A stretch of 46,806 nucleotides of DNA from an uncultured Clostridia bacterium (lineage in GTDB: Bacteria > Bacillota > Clostridia > Christensenellales > UBA1242): contig CAMLSW010000003.1 in NCBI GenBank assembly GCA_946484195.1, positions 1 through 46,806 on the forward strand. The letters are read 5' to 3'. The notes beneath the pieces were generated by a model that searched no databases, had not been told where the DNA came from, and was given only the letters and a program-made list of their open reading frames with translations. Below, one piece after another: positions 17,019 through 25,716 of the stretch. A program made the position numbers and the translations under genes. The first letter of the stretch is position 1. Each line of letters opens with the position of its first letter.

Positions 17019-17498
17019 CGTATGCTTCGTTGTCGGAGGCAATGCTTTTGATTGTACGTTTGAATTGCTATATTATTTTAAATTTGTTGACTATTATGTG
17101 ACTTTTTAAAAGTTTGCTTGGTCATAGGTACTTAAAATAATCGTAATCATTCAGTATGCGGTAGAATTAACAAAAATTCTAACGGAAAGCATAAACAAAC
17201 AGCAGGTGATTTGAGCTCTTGCAAAGATTGTTAGTTTTTGTTTATAACAAGGCTAGTGTTTACAAGAGGGTGCTGGTTGAAAGGCAAGCCATAAGGCTTG
17301 CTAAGAAAAACTTTTCAAGTTTTTCTAAAAATTTTTAAGGGACTTAAAAATTTTGCTTTCAACCGCGGTTAGTTTGTTATCAAATTGCCGATTCGCGAGA
17401 TTCTCGCGAAGTTGCACAAATAGGTGTAATCGTGTTGTTAATGTTTTACAAAGAAAAGCATTTTTTGTGCGCGACAACAAAGTGGTCGTGCATTTTTT
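17019..17498 (+). ncRNA. Large structured RNA or str-operon leader
   Basis: About 480 nt between a consensus promoter and an intrinsic terminator. Helices visible by eye are: TAGAATT/AATTCTA (near 17162-17181); ATAAACAAA/TTTGTTTAT (near 17190 and 17240); a closing stem GGTTGAAAG (17275-17283) with CTTTCAACC (17356-17364), enclosing three perfect hairpins (17284-17301, 17304-17326, 17328-17354); and the 19-bp palindrome TTCGCGAGA-T-TCTCGCGAA (17392-17410). No long protein frame is supported. It does not match the conserved sequences I know for tmRNA, RNase P or SRP RNA. It may be a free ncRNA or an attenuated rpsL leader. Confidence 0.5.
17467..17498 (+). terminator. Terminator or attenuator before rpsL
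   Basis: Stem TGCGCGAC (17468-17475) / GTCGTGCA (17485-17492), 8 bp with one G-T pair, 9-base loop, then TTTTTT. It ends 87 bases before rpsL. No strong promoter lies in between (a TATAAT at 17538 lacks a good -35), so read-through may control the operon. Confidence 0.6.
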
Positions 17499-17584
17499 AA
17501 TGACAAAAATCTCTTATCTATTTATATATAGTTTATTTATAATAAATAATCATATAAAATAGGTAAGTTAAAAGGGGAAAAGGT

Positions 17585-17965
17585 ATGCCTACAATTAACC
17601 AACTTGTTAGAAAGGGAAGAGAGACATTTGAGAAGAAATCAAAAGCTCCACTTCTTGAAGAGTGCCCACAAAAGAGGGGTGTTTGTCTTTCTGTAAGAAC
17701 AGCTACACCAAAGAAGCCTAACTCAGCTCTTCGTAAGATTGCCAGAGTTAAACTTTCAAACGGAACTGAAGGAACTTGCTACATTCCAGGCGAAGGTCAC
17801 AACCTTCAAGAGCACAGCGTTGTTCTTGTAAGAGGCGGAAGAGTTAAGGACCTCCCAGGTGTTCGTTACCACATCATCCGTGGAACACTTGATACTGCTG
17901 GCGTTCAAAACAGAAAACAAGGCCGTTCTAAGTACGGTGCAAAGCGTCCTAAGAAAACAAAGTAA
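17585..17965 (+). CDS. rpsL: Ribosomal protein S12
   Basis: 30S decoding-centre protein, first gene of the str operon. The 126 residues include [11 protein letters not shown] (Lys43-Lys44) and [14 protein letters not shown] (Lys88). These lysines are the wild-type, streptomycin-sensitive residues; Asp89 is the site methylthiolated in some bacteria. SD AAAAGGGGAAAAGG. rpsG follows after 51 bases. Confidence 0.98.
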   Translation: MPTINQLVRKGRETFEKKSKAPLLEECPQKRGVCLSVRTATPKKPNSALRKIARVKLSNGTEGTCYIPGEGHNLQEHSVVLVRGGRVKDLPGVRYHIIRGTLDTAGVQNRKQGRSKYGAKRPKKTK

Positions 17966-18016
17966 GCTTAGTGACAACTAAACATAAAAAATAATTTATT
18001 AAAAGGAGAAACAAAA

Positions 18017-18490
18017 ATGCCAAGAAGAAATAGTGCTGTCAAGAAAGATGTTCTTCCTGATCCAATTTACAATAGTAAAGTTGTTACTAAACTTGTAAAC
18101 CAAGTTATGGAATCTGGAAAGAAAGGACTTGCACAAAGAATAGTTTATGGTGCTTTTGATATAGTTAAAGAAAAATCTGGACAAGAGCCACTTGAAGTTT
18201 TTACAACTGCTCTTGAGAATATCAAGCCAGTTCTTGAGACAAAATCAAGACGTGTTGGTGGTGCAACTTATCAAGTACCTATGGAAATCAGACCTGAGAG
18301 ACGTCAAACTCTTGCTATCAGATGGATGGTAAGTTTTGCTAGAAAGAGAAGCGGTGAGCGCGGAATGGAAGCAAAGCTTGCTGGTGAAATCTTAGATGCC
18401 TACAACTCAACAGGTGCATCAATCAAGAGACGTGATGAAATGCACAGAATGGCTGAGGCGAACAAGGCTTTTGCTCACTTCCGCTGGTAA
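18017..18490 (+). CDS. rpsG: Ribosomal protein S7
   Basis: Primary 16S-binding protein of the 30S head. At 157 residues it has family length, with the N-terminus [10 protein letters not shown], the beta-hairpin [13 protein letters not shown], and [25 protein letters not shown]. In E. coli S7 represses its operon; no site for that is evident here. A 583-bp gap with tandem repeats separates it from fusA, which is unusual for this operon. Confidence 0.98.
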   Translation: MPRRNSAVKKDVLPDPIYNSKVVTKLVNQVMESGKKGLAQRIVYGAFDIVKEKSGQEPLEVFTTALENIKPVLETKSRRVGGATYQVPMEIRPERRQTLAIRWMVSFARKRSGERGMEAKLAGEILDAYNSTGASIKRRDEMHRMAEANKAFAHFRW

Positions 18491-18511
18491 TCAAACTTAA
18501 TTTGAACTTCG

Positions 18512-18911
18512 CATTGCGTCGTTTCTGTCAAGTGTCTAAAGACAGTCATTTAGGACTTACTAAACTCCTGCCTTTAGTCCTTGCCGAGCCTTGCACTGCT
18601 CGTTTAAATTAAGTTTGATTAAATTGCTTCGAACAAGCATTAGACAAATATAAGGGAATTAGAACATTGCGTCGTTTCTGTCAAGTGCCTAAAGACAGTC
18701 ATTTAGGACTTACTAAACTCCTGCCTTTAGTCCTTGCCGAGCCTTGCACTGCTCGTTTAAATTAAGTTTGATTAAATTGCTTCGAACAAGCATTAGACAA
18801 ATATAAGGGAATTAGAACATTGCGTTGTTTCTGTCAAGTGCCTAAAGACAGTCATTTAGGATTTATTAAACTCCTGCCTTTAGCCCTTGCCGAGCCTTGC
18901 ACTGCTCGTTT
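18512..18911. repeat. 153-bp tandem repeat, 2.6 copies, between rpsG and fusA
   Basis: Copies begin at 18512, 18665 and 18818, each CATTGCGTYGTTTCTGTCAAG. The third stops after GCACTGCTCGTTT (18911). Units differ by only a few substitutions. Each contains short complementary arms: CTGTC/GACAG, AGGACT/AGTCCT and CGAG/CTCG. The unit tail TTAAATTAAGTTTGATTA is nearly complementary to TAATCAAACTTAATTTGAA, which precedes the first copy at the rpsG stop. A 77-codon frame inside is not credible. Confidence 0.93.
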
Positions 18912-19073
18912 CTATATAATTTTGTTAAGACAGTGTTCGTTGATTGAGTATAACAAAATTTGCTCGCTTTTGATTTTAATTGCAAAAGCGGTCAGCGAAA
19001 AACAGCAAATAATTTGCAAAAAATGGCTTATATCCCCATTAAAATGGATATAAATTTAATTAGGAGAAAAAAT
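18912..19073 (+). promoter_or_regulatory. Structured leader of fusA
   Basis: Four hairpins in order: ATTTTGTTA/TAACAAAAT (18919-18959), CGCTTTTG/CAAAAGCG (18965-18990), GCAAAT-A-ATTTGC (19005-19017) and TTATATCC/GGATATAA (19028-19053), the last just before the SD TAGGAG. This suggests separate control of EF-G translation or mRNA processing within the operon (inference). Confidence 0.5.
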
Positions 19074-21149
19074 ATGGCAACAAATAATCTAGAAATGACT
19101 AGAAACGTTGGTATTATGGCCCACATCGATGCTGGTAAGACCACCACAACAGAAAGAATCCTTTTCTATACTGGTAAGTCTCACAAAATCGGTGAAGTTC
19201 ACGATGGCGAAGCTACTATGGACTGGATGGCTCAAGAGCAAGAGCGTGGTATCACTATTACCTCTGCTTGTACCACTTGTAGCTGGAAGGGACACAAAAT
19301 CAACATCATCGACACTCCAGGACACGTTGACTTCACTATTGAGGTTGAGCGTTCACTTAAGGTTCTCGATGGTGCTGTGCTTGTACTTTCTGCACGTGAC
19401 ACAGTTCAGCCACAAACAGAAACTGTTTGGCGTCAAGCTACTAAATACAAGGTACCAACAATTATTTATGTAAATAAGATGGATAGAGATGCAGCCGATT
19501 TCTATAAATGTCTTGATTCTATCAGAAACAGACTTAAAACAAATCCGCTTGCTATTCAAATCCCTATCGGTGAGGCTGAAACCTTTAGTGGTATTATCGA
19601 CCTTCTTACAATGAAGGCTGAGATTTATAAAGATGACCTTGGAAAGGACATCGAAATCACTGATATTCCTGCTGACTACAAAGAAAAGGCAGAAAAATAT
19701 CGCAACGAACTTATAGAAAAGGTTGTTGAAACTGATGATGCTCTCCTTGAGAGATACTTTGAAGGAGAGGAAATCTCTATTGATGAGCTTAAGAAAGCTA
19801 TAAGAAAGGCAACTATCGCTAAAACTTTAGTTCCTGTTCTTTGCGGTTCATCATATAAGAATAAGGGCGTTCAAATGCTTCTTGACGCTATGGTTGAATA
19901 CCTTCCAAGCCCACTTGATATTGACCACATTACTGGTATCAACCCTGATACTGGTGAGACTGAGACTAGAGCTCCAGACGAAAACGCGCCTCTAGCAGGG
20001 CTTGCATTCAAGATTATGACCGACCCATATGTTGGCGGTCTTACCTTCTTCCGTGTTTATAGCGGTAAACTTACAGCTGGTTCTTATGTTTACAACTCTA
20101 ACACTGGCAAGACTGAAAGAGTTGGTCGTCTTATCCGTATGCACGCTAACACTCGTCAAGAAATTCAAGAGGTTAGCGCCGGCGATATCGCAGCTATCGT
20201 AGGTCTTAAAGATACAATCACTGGTCACACCCTTTGTGACGAAAAACATCCAATTCAGCTTGAGAGTATGGAGTTCCCTGAGCCTGTTATCCAGCTTGCT
20301 ATCGAGCCTAAAACAAAGGATATGCAAGAGAAGATGGCTCTCGCACTTGCAAAACTTTCAAGAGAAGACCCTTCATTTAGAGTTTCAACCAACCAAGAGA
20401 CAGGGCAAACCCTTATCGCTGGTATGGGTGAACTTCACCTTGAAATTATCGTAGATAGACTTTTAAGAGAGTTTAAAGTTGAAGCTACCGTTGGTAAACC
20501 TCAAGTTAGTTACCGTGAGGCTATCAAGAAGGCAGTTAGAGCTGAAGGCAAATTCATCCGTCAAAGCGGTGGTAAAGGTCAATATGGTCACGTTATCGTT
20601 GAAATGGAACCATTACCAGCTGGCTCTGGCTATGAATTCGTAGACAAGACTGTTGGTGGCTCTGTTCCAAAAGAATATATCCCTGCAGTCAATGCTGGTA
20701 TATCTGAAGCTCGTATGAATGGTGTACTTGCAGGTTATGAGACCGTTGACTTTAGAGTAACCCTTGTAGATGGTTCTTACCACGAGGTTGACTCTTCTGA
20801 AATGGCGTTCAAGATTGCCGGTTCTATGGCATTCCAAGATGGCGCTAAGAAGGCAGACCCTGTTATACTTGAGCCTATTATGAAGGTTTCAGTTGAAGTA
20901 CCTGAAGAGTATCTTGGTACCGTTATGGGCAACCTCACATCTCGTCGTGGTATGCTTACAGGTAACGAGTCTGTTGCCGGAGTGCAAATCGTTAACGCCG
21001 AGGTTCCTCTTGCTGAAATGTTCGGTTACGCAACCGACCTTCGTTCTCAGACACAGGGCAGAGGCAACTATGTTATGGAGCCACTTCGTTATCAAGAAGT
21101 TCCAAAATCTATTGCAGCTCAAATTATGGGAGAAAGGGCTAAGCAATAA
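19074..21149 (+). CDS. fusA: Translation elongation factor G
   Basis: GTPase driving ribosomal translocation. The 691 residues have G1 AHIDAGKTT, the switch region [16 protein letters not shown]3 [10 protein letters not shown]4 NKMDRD, then domains II-V. The start is the ATG at 19074 with SD TAGGAG; the frame is open further upstream but without an SD and without family similarity. The last stop base overlaps the next gene's ATG (TAATG). Confidence 0.98.
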   Translation: MATNNLEMTRNVGIMAHIDAGKTTTTERILFYTGKSHKIGEVHDGEATMDWMAQEQERGITITSACTTCSWKGHKINIIDTPGHVDFTIEVERSLKVLDGAVLVLSARDTVQPQTETVWRQATKYKVPTIIYVNKMDRDAADFYKCLDSIRNRLKTNPLAIQIPIGEAETFSGIIDLLTMKAEIYKDDLGKDIEITDIPADYKEKAEKYRNELIEKVVETDDALLERYFEGEEISIDELKKAIRKATIAKTLVPVLCGSSYKNKGVQMLLDAMVEYLPSPLDIDHITGINPDTGETETRAPDENAPLAGLAFKIMTDPYVGGLTFFRVYSGKLTAGSYVYNSNTGKTERVGRLIRMHANTRQEIQEVSAGDIAAIVGLKDTITGHTLCDEKHPIQLESMEFPEPVIQLAIEPKTKDMQEKMALALAKLSREDPSFRVSTNQETGQTLIAGMGELHLEIIVDRLLREFKVEATVGKPQVSYREAIKKAVRAEGKFIRQSGGKGQYGHVIVEMEPLPAGSGYEFVDKTVGGSVPKEYIPAVNAGISEARMNGVLAGYETVDFRVTLVDGSYHEVDSSEMAFKIAGSMAFQDGAKKADPVILEPIMKVSVEVPEEYLGTVMGNLTSRRGMLTGNESVAGVQIVNAEVPLAEMFGYATDLRSQTQGRGNYVMEPLRYQEVPKSIAAQIMGERAKQ

Positions 21150-21709
21150 TGGATTACTTTAACAAGTTATCTAAATTTGATATAACTAAATTCTTAAGCG
21201 AAAATGACTTGTGCTCGGATAATGATGTAGTAAAGTTGTCTTATTCAAATTCACTATTAGATTCTTATCTGCAGGTTAAAGTTTTTGAAAAGGATAGAGA
21301 AAAGTGCACACTCTACCTTCGAAACTTTAGCTTGTATATAAAGACTGAAAGTGAGGTTGATAAAGCAAAATTGGAACTAGAATATCTGAAATTCCTAACA
21401 CAAAAGTTTAGCGCTAAAGACCAAAAAGATTTTGCCGATAATTGTTTCTTTGATTATCCGGCAGATTTAAAACACTTTTTGTCAAAGCTCTATAGGCTTG
21501 ACATAAAACAAAAGATTGGTTTGATTTTCCCAGCAAACCAAACAACTGGCAATTGTATTCCTTATGGACTGACCTCTTTAAGAAGCAAATTTTTTGAGGA
21601 TTCTAAGTCGTCTATAGCCCAATTTTTAGCTGGCTATTCAAGTGAAATTCACTCAAAATCCTTAGGCATTTATGAAAATGCCCTTCAAGATGAGGATGAA
21701 AACGCTTAA
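21149..21709 (+). CDS. Unknown protein coupled to fusA
   Basis: 186 residues, not recognised. It is soluble, with no signal peptide or membrane segment; charged and Lys/Asp/Phe-rich, probably mostly helical, with a conserved-looking patch IGLIFPANQTTGNCIPYGLTS and an acidic end QDEDENA. Its ATG overlaps the fusA stop by one base, and GGGAGAAAGG inside fusA can serve as SD, so it should be co-translated with EF-G. tuf follows 124 bases later from its own promoter. Position inside the str operon suggests a translation-related role, but that is only context. Confidence 0.8.
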   Translation: MDYFNKLSKFDITKFLSENDLCSDNDVVKLSYSNSLLDSYLQVKVFEKDREKCTLYLRNFSLYIKTESEVDKAKLELEYLKFLTQKFSAKDQKDFADNCFFDYPADLKHFLSKLYRLDIKQKIGLIFPANQTTGNCIPYGLTSLRSKFFEDSKSSIAQFLAGYSSEIHSKSLGIYENALQDEDENA

Positions 21710-21757
21710 AGAGGAAGATAAAGGTATAAATATTGTTAAAAATATTGAAAAAACATT

Positions 21758-21785
21758 TTGAAAATATAAAAAAGTATGCTAAAAT
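21758..21785 (+). promoter_or_regulatory. tuf promoter with extended -10
   Basis: TTGAAA, 16 bp, TAAAAT with TG one base upstream (TGCTAAAAT). Leader of about 40 nt to the tuf start. Confidence 0.7.
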
Positions 21786-21833
21786 ACCATTAGCAAAAAA
21801 GAAAACTAATTAATTAAAAAGGAGATTATAAAA

Positions 21834-23021
21834 ATGGCAGAAGCTTATGTTAGATCTAAGCCACACGTAAACGTTGGTACAATTGGTCACGTTGACCACG
21901 GTAAGACAACACTTACAGCCGCAATCACTATGCTTTACGGCACACAAAAAATGAGATATGATGAAATCGATAAGGCTCCAGAAGAGAGAGCTAGAGGTAT
22001 TACAATCAATACCGCTCACGTAGAATATGAGACAGCTAAGAGACACTATGCTCACGTTGACTGTCCAGGACACGCTGACTACGTTAAGAATATGATTACT
22101 GGTGCTGCTCAAATGGACGGCGCTATCCTCGTAGTTGCTGCAACTGATGGTCCTATGCCTCAAACAAGAGAGCACATCCTTCTTGCAAGACAAGTAGGCG
22201 TTCCTTACATTGTAGTATTTATGAACAAGACTGATCAAGTTGACGATCCTGAACTTCTTGAACTTGTTGAAATGGAAATTAGAGACCTTCTTACTGAGTA
22301 TGGTTTCCCTGGCGACAAGACTCCTATCATCAAAGGTTCAGCTCTTAAAGCTCTTGAAGCTGCTCAAGCTGGCGATGTTAACAATGCTGCTTGTGACTGC
22401 ATCAGAGAACTTATGGACGCTCTTGATAGTTATATCCCAGAGCCAGAAAGAGACACTGATAAGCCTTTCTTGATGCCTGTTGAGGACGTATTCACTATCA
22501 CTGGTCGTGGTACTGTTGCAACTGGTAGAGTAGAGCGTGGTTCAGTTAAGATTGGTGACACAGTTGAAATCGTTGGTCTTGGTAAGAACAAGACAACAGT
22601 TGTAACTGGTGTTGAAATGTTCCACAAGTCTCTTGACGCTGCAATCGCAGGTGACAACGCTGGTCTTCTTCTTCGTGGTATCCAAAGAAACGAAGTTGAA
22701 AAAGGTCAAGTTCTTTGCAAACCAGGTTCAATTCACCCACACACTAAGTTCACAGCTCAAGTATACGTATTAAAGAAAGAGGAAGGCGGACGTCATACTC
22801 CATTCTTCAATGGTTACAGACCTCAATTCTTCTTCAGAACAACTGACGTTACTGGCGTTATTGAACTTGAGAAGGGCGTAGAAATGGTTATGCCTGGCGA
22901 CCACGTTAATATGACAATCACTCTTATTAATCCAGTTGCTATCGAGCAAGGACTTCGTTTCGCTATCCGTGAAGGTGGCAGAACAGTAGGTTCAGGTGTT
23001 GTATCTTCAATTATTGAATAA
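21834..23021 (+). CDS. tuf: Translation elongation factor Tu
   Basis: GTPase delivering aminoacyl-tRNA to the ribosome. The 395 residues have G1 [36 protein letters not shown] and a G4 motif NKTD in [10 protein letters not shown] (NKxD, with Thr in place of the more usual Met or Val). Domains II and III are complete, with [24 protein letters not shown]. Its own promoter and terminator make it a separate unit behind fusA. Confidence 0.98.
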   Translation: MAEAYVRSKPHVNVGTIGHVDHGKTTLTAAITMLYGTQKMRYDEIDKAPEERARGITINTAHVEYETAKRHYAHVDCPGHADYVKNMITGAAQMDGAILVVAATDGPMPQTREHILLARQVGVPYIVVFMNKTDQVDDPELLELVEMEIRDLLTEYGFPGDKTPIIKGSALKALEAAQAGDVNNAACDCIRELMDALDSYIPEPERDTDKPFLMPVEDVFTITGRGTVATGRVERGSVKIGDTVEIVGLGKNKTTVVTGVEMFHKSLDAAIAGDNAGLLLRGIQRNEVEKGQVLCKPGSIHPHTKFTAQVYVLKKEEGGRHTPFFNGYRPQFFFRTTDVTGVIELEKGVEMVMPGDHVNMTITLINPVAIEQGLRFAIREGGRTVGSGVVSSIIE

Positions 23022-23086
23022 TTTTAGATAGGACAAACAAATTTTAGAGTTGTACTCTATAAAAACTAAGTATTATTAAGCAAATT

Positions 23087-23139
23087 AAAGCATATACTCA
23101 AGCGAAAGTGCACATCGCGAGAATGTATATGCTTTTTTT
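23087..23139 (+). terminator. Intrinsic terminator after tuf
   Basis: Stem AAAGCATATAC / GTATATGCTTT with a 27-base loop, then T run. A smaller hairpin TAGAGT/ACTCTA precedes it at about 23045-23059. Confidence 0.8.
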
Positions 23140-23224
23140 GTTGCGGTTGTATTTGGAAAAAATCAATTAAAAATAAAATATTTAAATTTGTTTTTAATTT
23201 TGACGCAGTTTTGACGACAAGCAT

Positions 23225-23478
23225 TTGACAAAAAGAAAAATAAAGATTAAAATAGGGAGGAATAATGCAAAATATGTCGAAATTTTGCATAATGCTAGAT
23301 GATTTTACGCAAATTATATAACAAAAGCCGAAAGGCTCCACTTTACGACGAAAATTCCAGAGGAATTTTCTAGGGGGTGGAAAGGGAGTTCTTACCCCAC
23401 AGATTATACAATCTGCGGGGAACCCCGAGGGAGGAAAACCAAAAGCACTTTAGGGATACAATAAAAAAGGAGGATAAA
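23225..23478 (+). promoter_or_regulatory. Promoter and long structured leader of secreted gene B
   Basis: TTGACA (23225-23230), 17 bp, TAAAAT (23248-23253), then AGGGAGG. The leader (about 220 nt) carries ATGCAAAAT/ATTTTGCAT (23265-23290), CTAGATGATTTTAC, GCC-GAAA-GGC (23327-23336), GAAAATTCC-AGA-GGAATTTTC, a CCCC.CAGATT/AATCTG.GGGG hairpin and the competing CGGGG-AA-CCCCG. The first three elements match the leader at 3541-3688. Mutually exclusive GC-rich helices suggest a riboregulator (inference). Confidence 0.6.
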
Positions 23479-24357
23479 ATGAGTCTAAAAGTAAAATTAT
23501 TATCTTGTATAAGTGTGTTTATTATCGTGGCAAGTTTGATGCTTATATCGGTGTTTGCAGCGACTAAAGTCACACTTAACATCGGCGGGAATGTTAGCTT
23601 TACCTCAAGTTCGGTAAACGCATACATTACAGGAAGTATTGCTGGAAATGCAGCTGGCGGGTCCACGCTTACACCAATCGACATCGACGCTAGCGACAGT
23701 GACGGCGCTGTGTCAATGCCAACAGATTGGACTGCTATGGATCTTACATTTACAGAGAGTGCAAGTCCAATAACAGTTACAATCAACATCCAAAACAGAA
23801 GTACTGACAGGGAAATAACTGTGTCACTCACTGACAGCACAAATATCTCAAATGTTACAGTAACAAGAGAGTGTGATGGCGCTGGTATTACTGCAAGTGA
23901 TAGCAGAAATATTTCAGGGGGAGAAACTATCACATACACCTTCGAGTTAAATGTGCAAAGCCAAAATAGTTCTGCAAGTGGTGATTTTGGGCTTTCTGTT
24001 GAGCTTGAGAAGTATGAGCCAGTTTATTATGATGTAACTATTAGTGGGGTTGATTTTTATGCAATAAATGGCGGCGAACTAATTAGTGTTCAACAATCAC
24101 AAACAGTGTCAGTAAAGGCTGACAGGGTAATCATTGGCTTTGGTATGGCGGAATATTTCTCTGCAAATTGGGATATGGAGCCAAACACAATGAACAACTA
24201 TTCGCAGAGCAGTGGGACTAGTGGACCTCCAATGACCATATCGGTAAAAGTTAATGATGTTGAGGTGGTTTCAGGCTCTTTTGGCTATGATCAAGCAGCT
24301 AATGGTTGCATTATATTATTAAATATAACCGAGCCTTCAACTATTACGGTTGATTAA
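23479..24357 (+). CDS. Secreted or surface protein B, paralogue of protein A
   Basis: 292 residues from the ATG at 23479, which has SD AAGGAGG; a longer frame begins inside the leader hairpins and is rejected. Basic MSLKVK, hydrophobic stretch (about res 7-27, ..MLISVFAA), then VTLNIGGNVSFTSSS, the same opening as protein A. Mature part rich in Thr, Ser, Asn and Gly, likely beta-sandwich. It has one Cys in the signal region and two later, no sortase motif and no C-terminal anchor. Shared leader elements with the gene at 3689 indicate common regulation. Function unknown. Confidence 0.75.
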   Translation: MSLKVKLLSCISVFIIVASLMLISVFAATKVTLNIGGNVSFTSSSVNAYITGSIAGNAAGGSTLTPIDIDASDSDGAVSMPTDWTAMDLTFTESASPITVTINIQNRSTDREITVSLTDSTNISNVTVTRECDGAGITASDSRNISGGETITYTFELNVQSQNSSASGDFGLSVELEKYEPVYYDVTISGVDFYAINGGELISVQQSQTVSVKADRVIIGFGMAEYFSANWDMEPNTMNNYSQSSGTSGPPMTISVKVNDVEVVSGSFGYDQAANGCIILLNITEPSTITVD

Positions 24358-24374
24358 TATTTAATAAAATAAAC

Positions 24375-24404
24375 TTTACATTAAATTCCTTTTTGTGTTA
24401 TAAT
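24375..24404 (+). promoter_or_regulatory. Probable sepF promoter
   Basis: TTTACA, 18 bp, TATAAT. Confidence 0.55.
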
Positions 24405-24509
24405 TTATTTATTAGAGTGAGGTTTCTATAATAAATAATGTATTCAAAACTATTCATATAAACATATGGATGGTAATGAAAGTGAATAACATAAAAAGGA
24501 ATTTTTATT

Positions 24510-24875
24510 ATGGGTTTTATGAACGGAATGTTTAAAGCGCTTGGTTTTGAAAGCGAAAACAAGACAAAGAAAGTAAAGAATAAGCCAAAAGCATCGTATA
24601 AACTTGGTGGAGGCAAAAAGTCGCGGCGCGTCGAAGATATTGACGGCGTGCCTGTATACTATCCTGAAACTTTTGAGCAGGCTAGGGAGTTCGTTGAGTT
24701 TTCTAAACAAAACAAAGCAATAATTATTTCTATCGAGGCAAGCGAGAGTGACGTTGCACTGCGTATCACTGACTATTTAAAAGGTTTTTGTTATGGAGCA
24801 GATGCAAAATTTATTCCGCTTAGTGACAATAAACTGTATCTAATATTACCGGAGGGTATGGAAGTTGAAGAGTAG
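24510..24875 (+). CDS. sepF: Cell division protein SepF
   Basis: Membrane-associated FtsZ partner that bundles FtsZ filaments. The 121 residues open with a likely amphipathic membrane-binding helix (MGFMNGMFKALGFE). A basic linker follows, then the SepF core: PETFEQAREFVEFSKQNKAIIISIE.. ..RITDYLKGFCYGADAKFIPL..LYLILPEG. In Firmicutes sepF usually lies between sigG and lspA, which matches the order here. SD AAAAGGA. lspA starts inside its 3' end. Confidence 0.88.
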   Translation: MGFMNGMFKALGFESENKTKKVKNKPKASYKLGGGKKSRRVEDIDGVPVYYPETFEQAREFVEFSKQNKAIIISIEASESDVALRITDYLKGFCYGADAKFIPLSDNKLYLILPEGMEVEE

Positions 24876-25716
24876 GCAGGAGTTAAAAATCTATCTAAAA
24901 AATAACAAAAGAGTTGTGTTATCTTTAGCCCTTGCTATTGGTCTTTTTGCCATTCTTTTAATATTTGATTTGCTTAGCAAGCATTTTATGTTCAAATCAT
25001 TGGTCGTCGCCGGTGACAGCAAGGATTTTATACCCGGCTTTATCAATTTTGTCCGTGTAGAGAACACTGGCGCGGCTTGGGGAATGCTGGCAGGACGCCC
25101 TATAATTTTAATTATTTTGACAATAGTCATACTAATTGTATACCTTTGGTTCTATTATGCAAGGTTAAAAAAACACAAAAATAACACCTCACTTCTTCTA
25201 AGTATCAGTGTTGGTTTTATCACTGGTGGATGTATTGGCAATTTAGTCGACAGAATTGCGCTTGGATATGTGCGCGATTTTATCAACTTTCAGTTTATGG
25301 ATTTCCCTGTTTTTAACGTTGCTGATATCTGTCTGACGATAGGTGTCATTCTAATGATAGTGTATTTTATCTTCTTTTATAACAGGGAAGACGAGTATTT
25401 GCAACTCATAACCGTTCATATTGAAAAATTTAGAGATATGAGTGAGATAGAAAAGCTAGAAAATAAAGACATTATCAGATTTTCAAGTGAGGATGGCTCT
25501 GAACTCGAGGATGTTGAAAGCGAAAATAAGGATTTGGACGAAAAATTAGAGGGCAAAGAACGGCTTGAGAATAAAGAACAACTTGAAAGCAAAGATGCTA
25601 GCGAAAAGACAGATAGCCATACCGAGAACGACAACAAAGATGACAACAATAGTAAAAGTGAGCCAAAAGATGACATTAAGTCCACAAAATCAAAGTTAAA
25701 AGATGGTGAGAAATGA
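24865..25716 (+). CDS. lspA: Lipoprotein signal peptidase II with long charged tail
   Basis: Membrane aspartic protease that cleaves prolipoproteins before the lipidated Cys. Four membrane segments lie within res 17-172. Catalytic aspartates are D129 in GNLVDRI and D154 in FNVADI, and VENTGAAWG (65-73) is conserved. The TTG start is eight bases after GGAGGG inside sepF. The family is normally about 150-180 residues; this one is 283. The extra 100 or so residues are a hydrophilic cytoplasmic tail of E/K/D/N/S with NKEQLES-type repeats. Its last bases overlap rluD in ATGA. Likely substrate in the window: the lipoprotein at 38738. Confidence 0.93.
   Translation: MKSRQELKIYLKNNKRVVLSLALAIGLFAILLIFDLLSKHFMFKSLVVAGDSKDFIPGFINFVRVENTGAAWGMLAGRPIILIILTIVILIVYLWFYYARLKKHKNNTSLLLSISVGFITGGCIGNLVDRIALGYVRDFINFQFMDFPVFNVADICLTIGVILMIVYFIFFYNREDEYLQLITVHIEKFRDMSEIEKLENKDIIRFSSEDGSELEDVESENKDLDEKLEGKERLENKEQLESKDASEKTDSHTENDNKDDNNSKSEPKDDIKSTKSKLKDGEK

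Noticed and set aside
17019..17498. tmRNA, RNase P RNA or SRP RNA
   Set aside because: The conserved elements of these RNAs (tRNA-like ends with CCA, GAGGAAAGTCC, GGAAGG-type tetraloop region) are not present.
17353..17562. 69-codon open frame in the region before rpsL
   Set aside because: It overlaps the hairpins, palindrome and terminator of the structured RNA, has no SD, and its composition is not protein-like.
18820..19053. 77-codon open frame upstream of fusA
   Set aside because: It is composed of the tandem repeat and leader hairpins, has no SD, and overlaps the fusA start region.
23370..23939. 189-codon minus-strand frame opposite secreted gene B
   Set aside because: A mirror of a low-complexity Thr/Ser gene; the plus-strand gene has an SD, signal peptide and promoter, while this one has none.
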